A stretch of DNA of 5,130 bases, from assembly GCA_910589385.1 (NCBI GenBank), contig CAJUTU010000092.1, positions 1-5,130 of the forward strand, in the 5' to 3' direction. The position numbers were made by a program, and so were the translations under genes. The DNA is from an uncultured Lachnospiraceae bacterium (GTDB lineage Bacteria > Bacillota > Clostridia > Lachnospirales > Lachnospiraceae). The notes beneath the pieces were generated by a model, which did no database searches, was not told the origin of the DNA, and saw nothing but the letters and a program-made list of their open reading frames with translations. How positions within the stretch are numbered: the stretch's first letter is position 1; every line of letters begins with the position of its first letter. Shown here piece after piece: positions 5,088 through 5,130 of this stretch.

Positions 5088-5130
5088 AAATAATCGGCGT
5101 CTATAAAAGGAGCGCTGCCTGTGATATCGT
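5072..5130 (-). CDS. Possible last codons of a minus-strand gene cut by the window edge
   Basis: From the right edge one minus-strand frame reads ITGSAPFIDADYLPLTF and ends at TAA (5074-5072), inside the loop of the terminator-like hairpin. The residue mix looks like an ordinary protein C-terminus, and a terminator immediately after a stop codon is the expected arrangement. A second minus-strand frame also stays open across this stretch, so frame choice rests on the stop/terminator agreement. I do not recognise the protein. Confidence 0.4.
   Translation of the reverse strand, partial: DITGSAPFIDADYLPLTF

Overview
The window looks like accessory DNA from a low-to-moderate-GC Firmicute, most likely a gut Clostridia/Lachnospiraceae member. 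This rests on strong AAGGAGG-type ribosome binding sites, sigma-A-type promoters, a Gram-positive LexA box, and protein families (DUF5688, an element-type NAD+ DNA ligase) that I know mainly from Lachnospiraceae genomes and their integrative elements. No integrase, relaxase, transposase, tRNA, rRNA or CRISPR array is visible, so membership of a mobile element is an inference.

Left part (1-3051, minus strand): a probable two-gene operon encodes a DUF5688 protein and then a divergent NAD+-dependent DNA ligase (LigA type). The ligase reading frame breaks inside the C-terminal BRCT domain, and the rest of that domain lies in another frame down to position 51. Its nucleotidyltransferase motif IV is also degenerate, so the gene looks like a decaying second ligase. 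A possible further gene may start at the left edge (position 17, minus strand).

Middle (3052-3562): a 511-base intergenic region. Its left half has three consecutive hairpins, two of them good minus-strand intrinsic terminators, lying between a candidate minus-strand promoter (3329-3357) and the DUF5688 gene. This could be an attenuated leader, a small RNA locus or a dispersed repeat. Its right half is very AT-rich and ends in a near-consensus plus-strand promoter (TTGATA, 17-base spacer, TATAAT) whose spacer holds a perfect LexA/SOS box core, GAACGTATGTTC.

Plus-strand gene (3563-4111): a 182-residue GNAT-like protein driven by that promoter, so predicted to be induced by DNA damage. It lacks the usual acetyl-CoA pyrophosphate-binding loop, so its activity is uncertain. 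It ends at a strong hairpin shared with the convergent operon.

Right part (4181-4953, minus strand): a toxin-antitoxin-like pair, a UPF0175 protein overlapping by 4 bases a DUF3368 PIN-domain protein. Its promoter (5015-5043) carries an inverted repeat that could be the operator. At the right edge are the probable last codons of another minus-strand gene and its terminator.

The strongest unusual observations are the SOS box inside the GNAT-like gene's promoter, the two independent lesions in the ligase, and the stacked-terminator region in front of the DUF5688-ligase operon.
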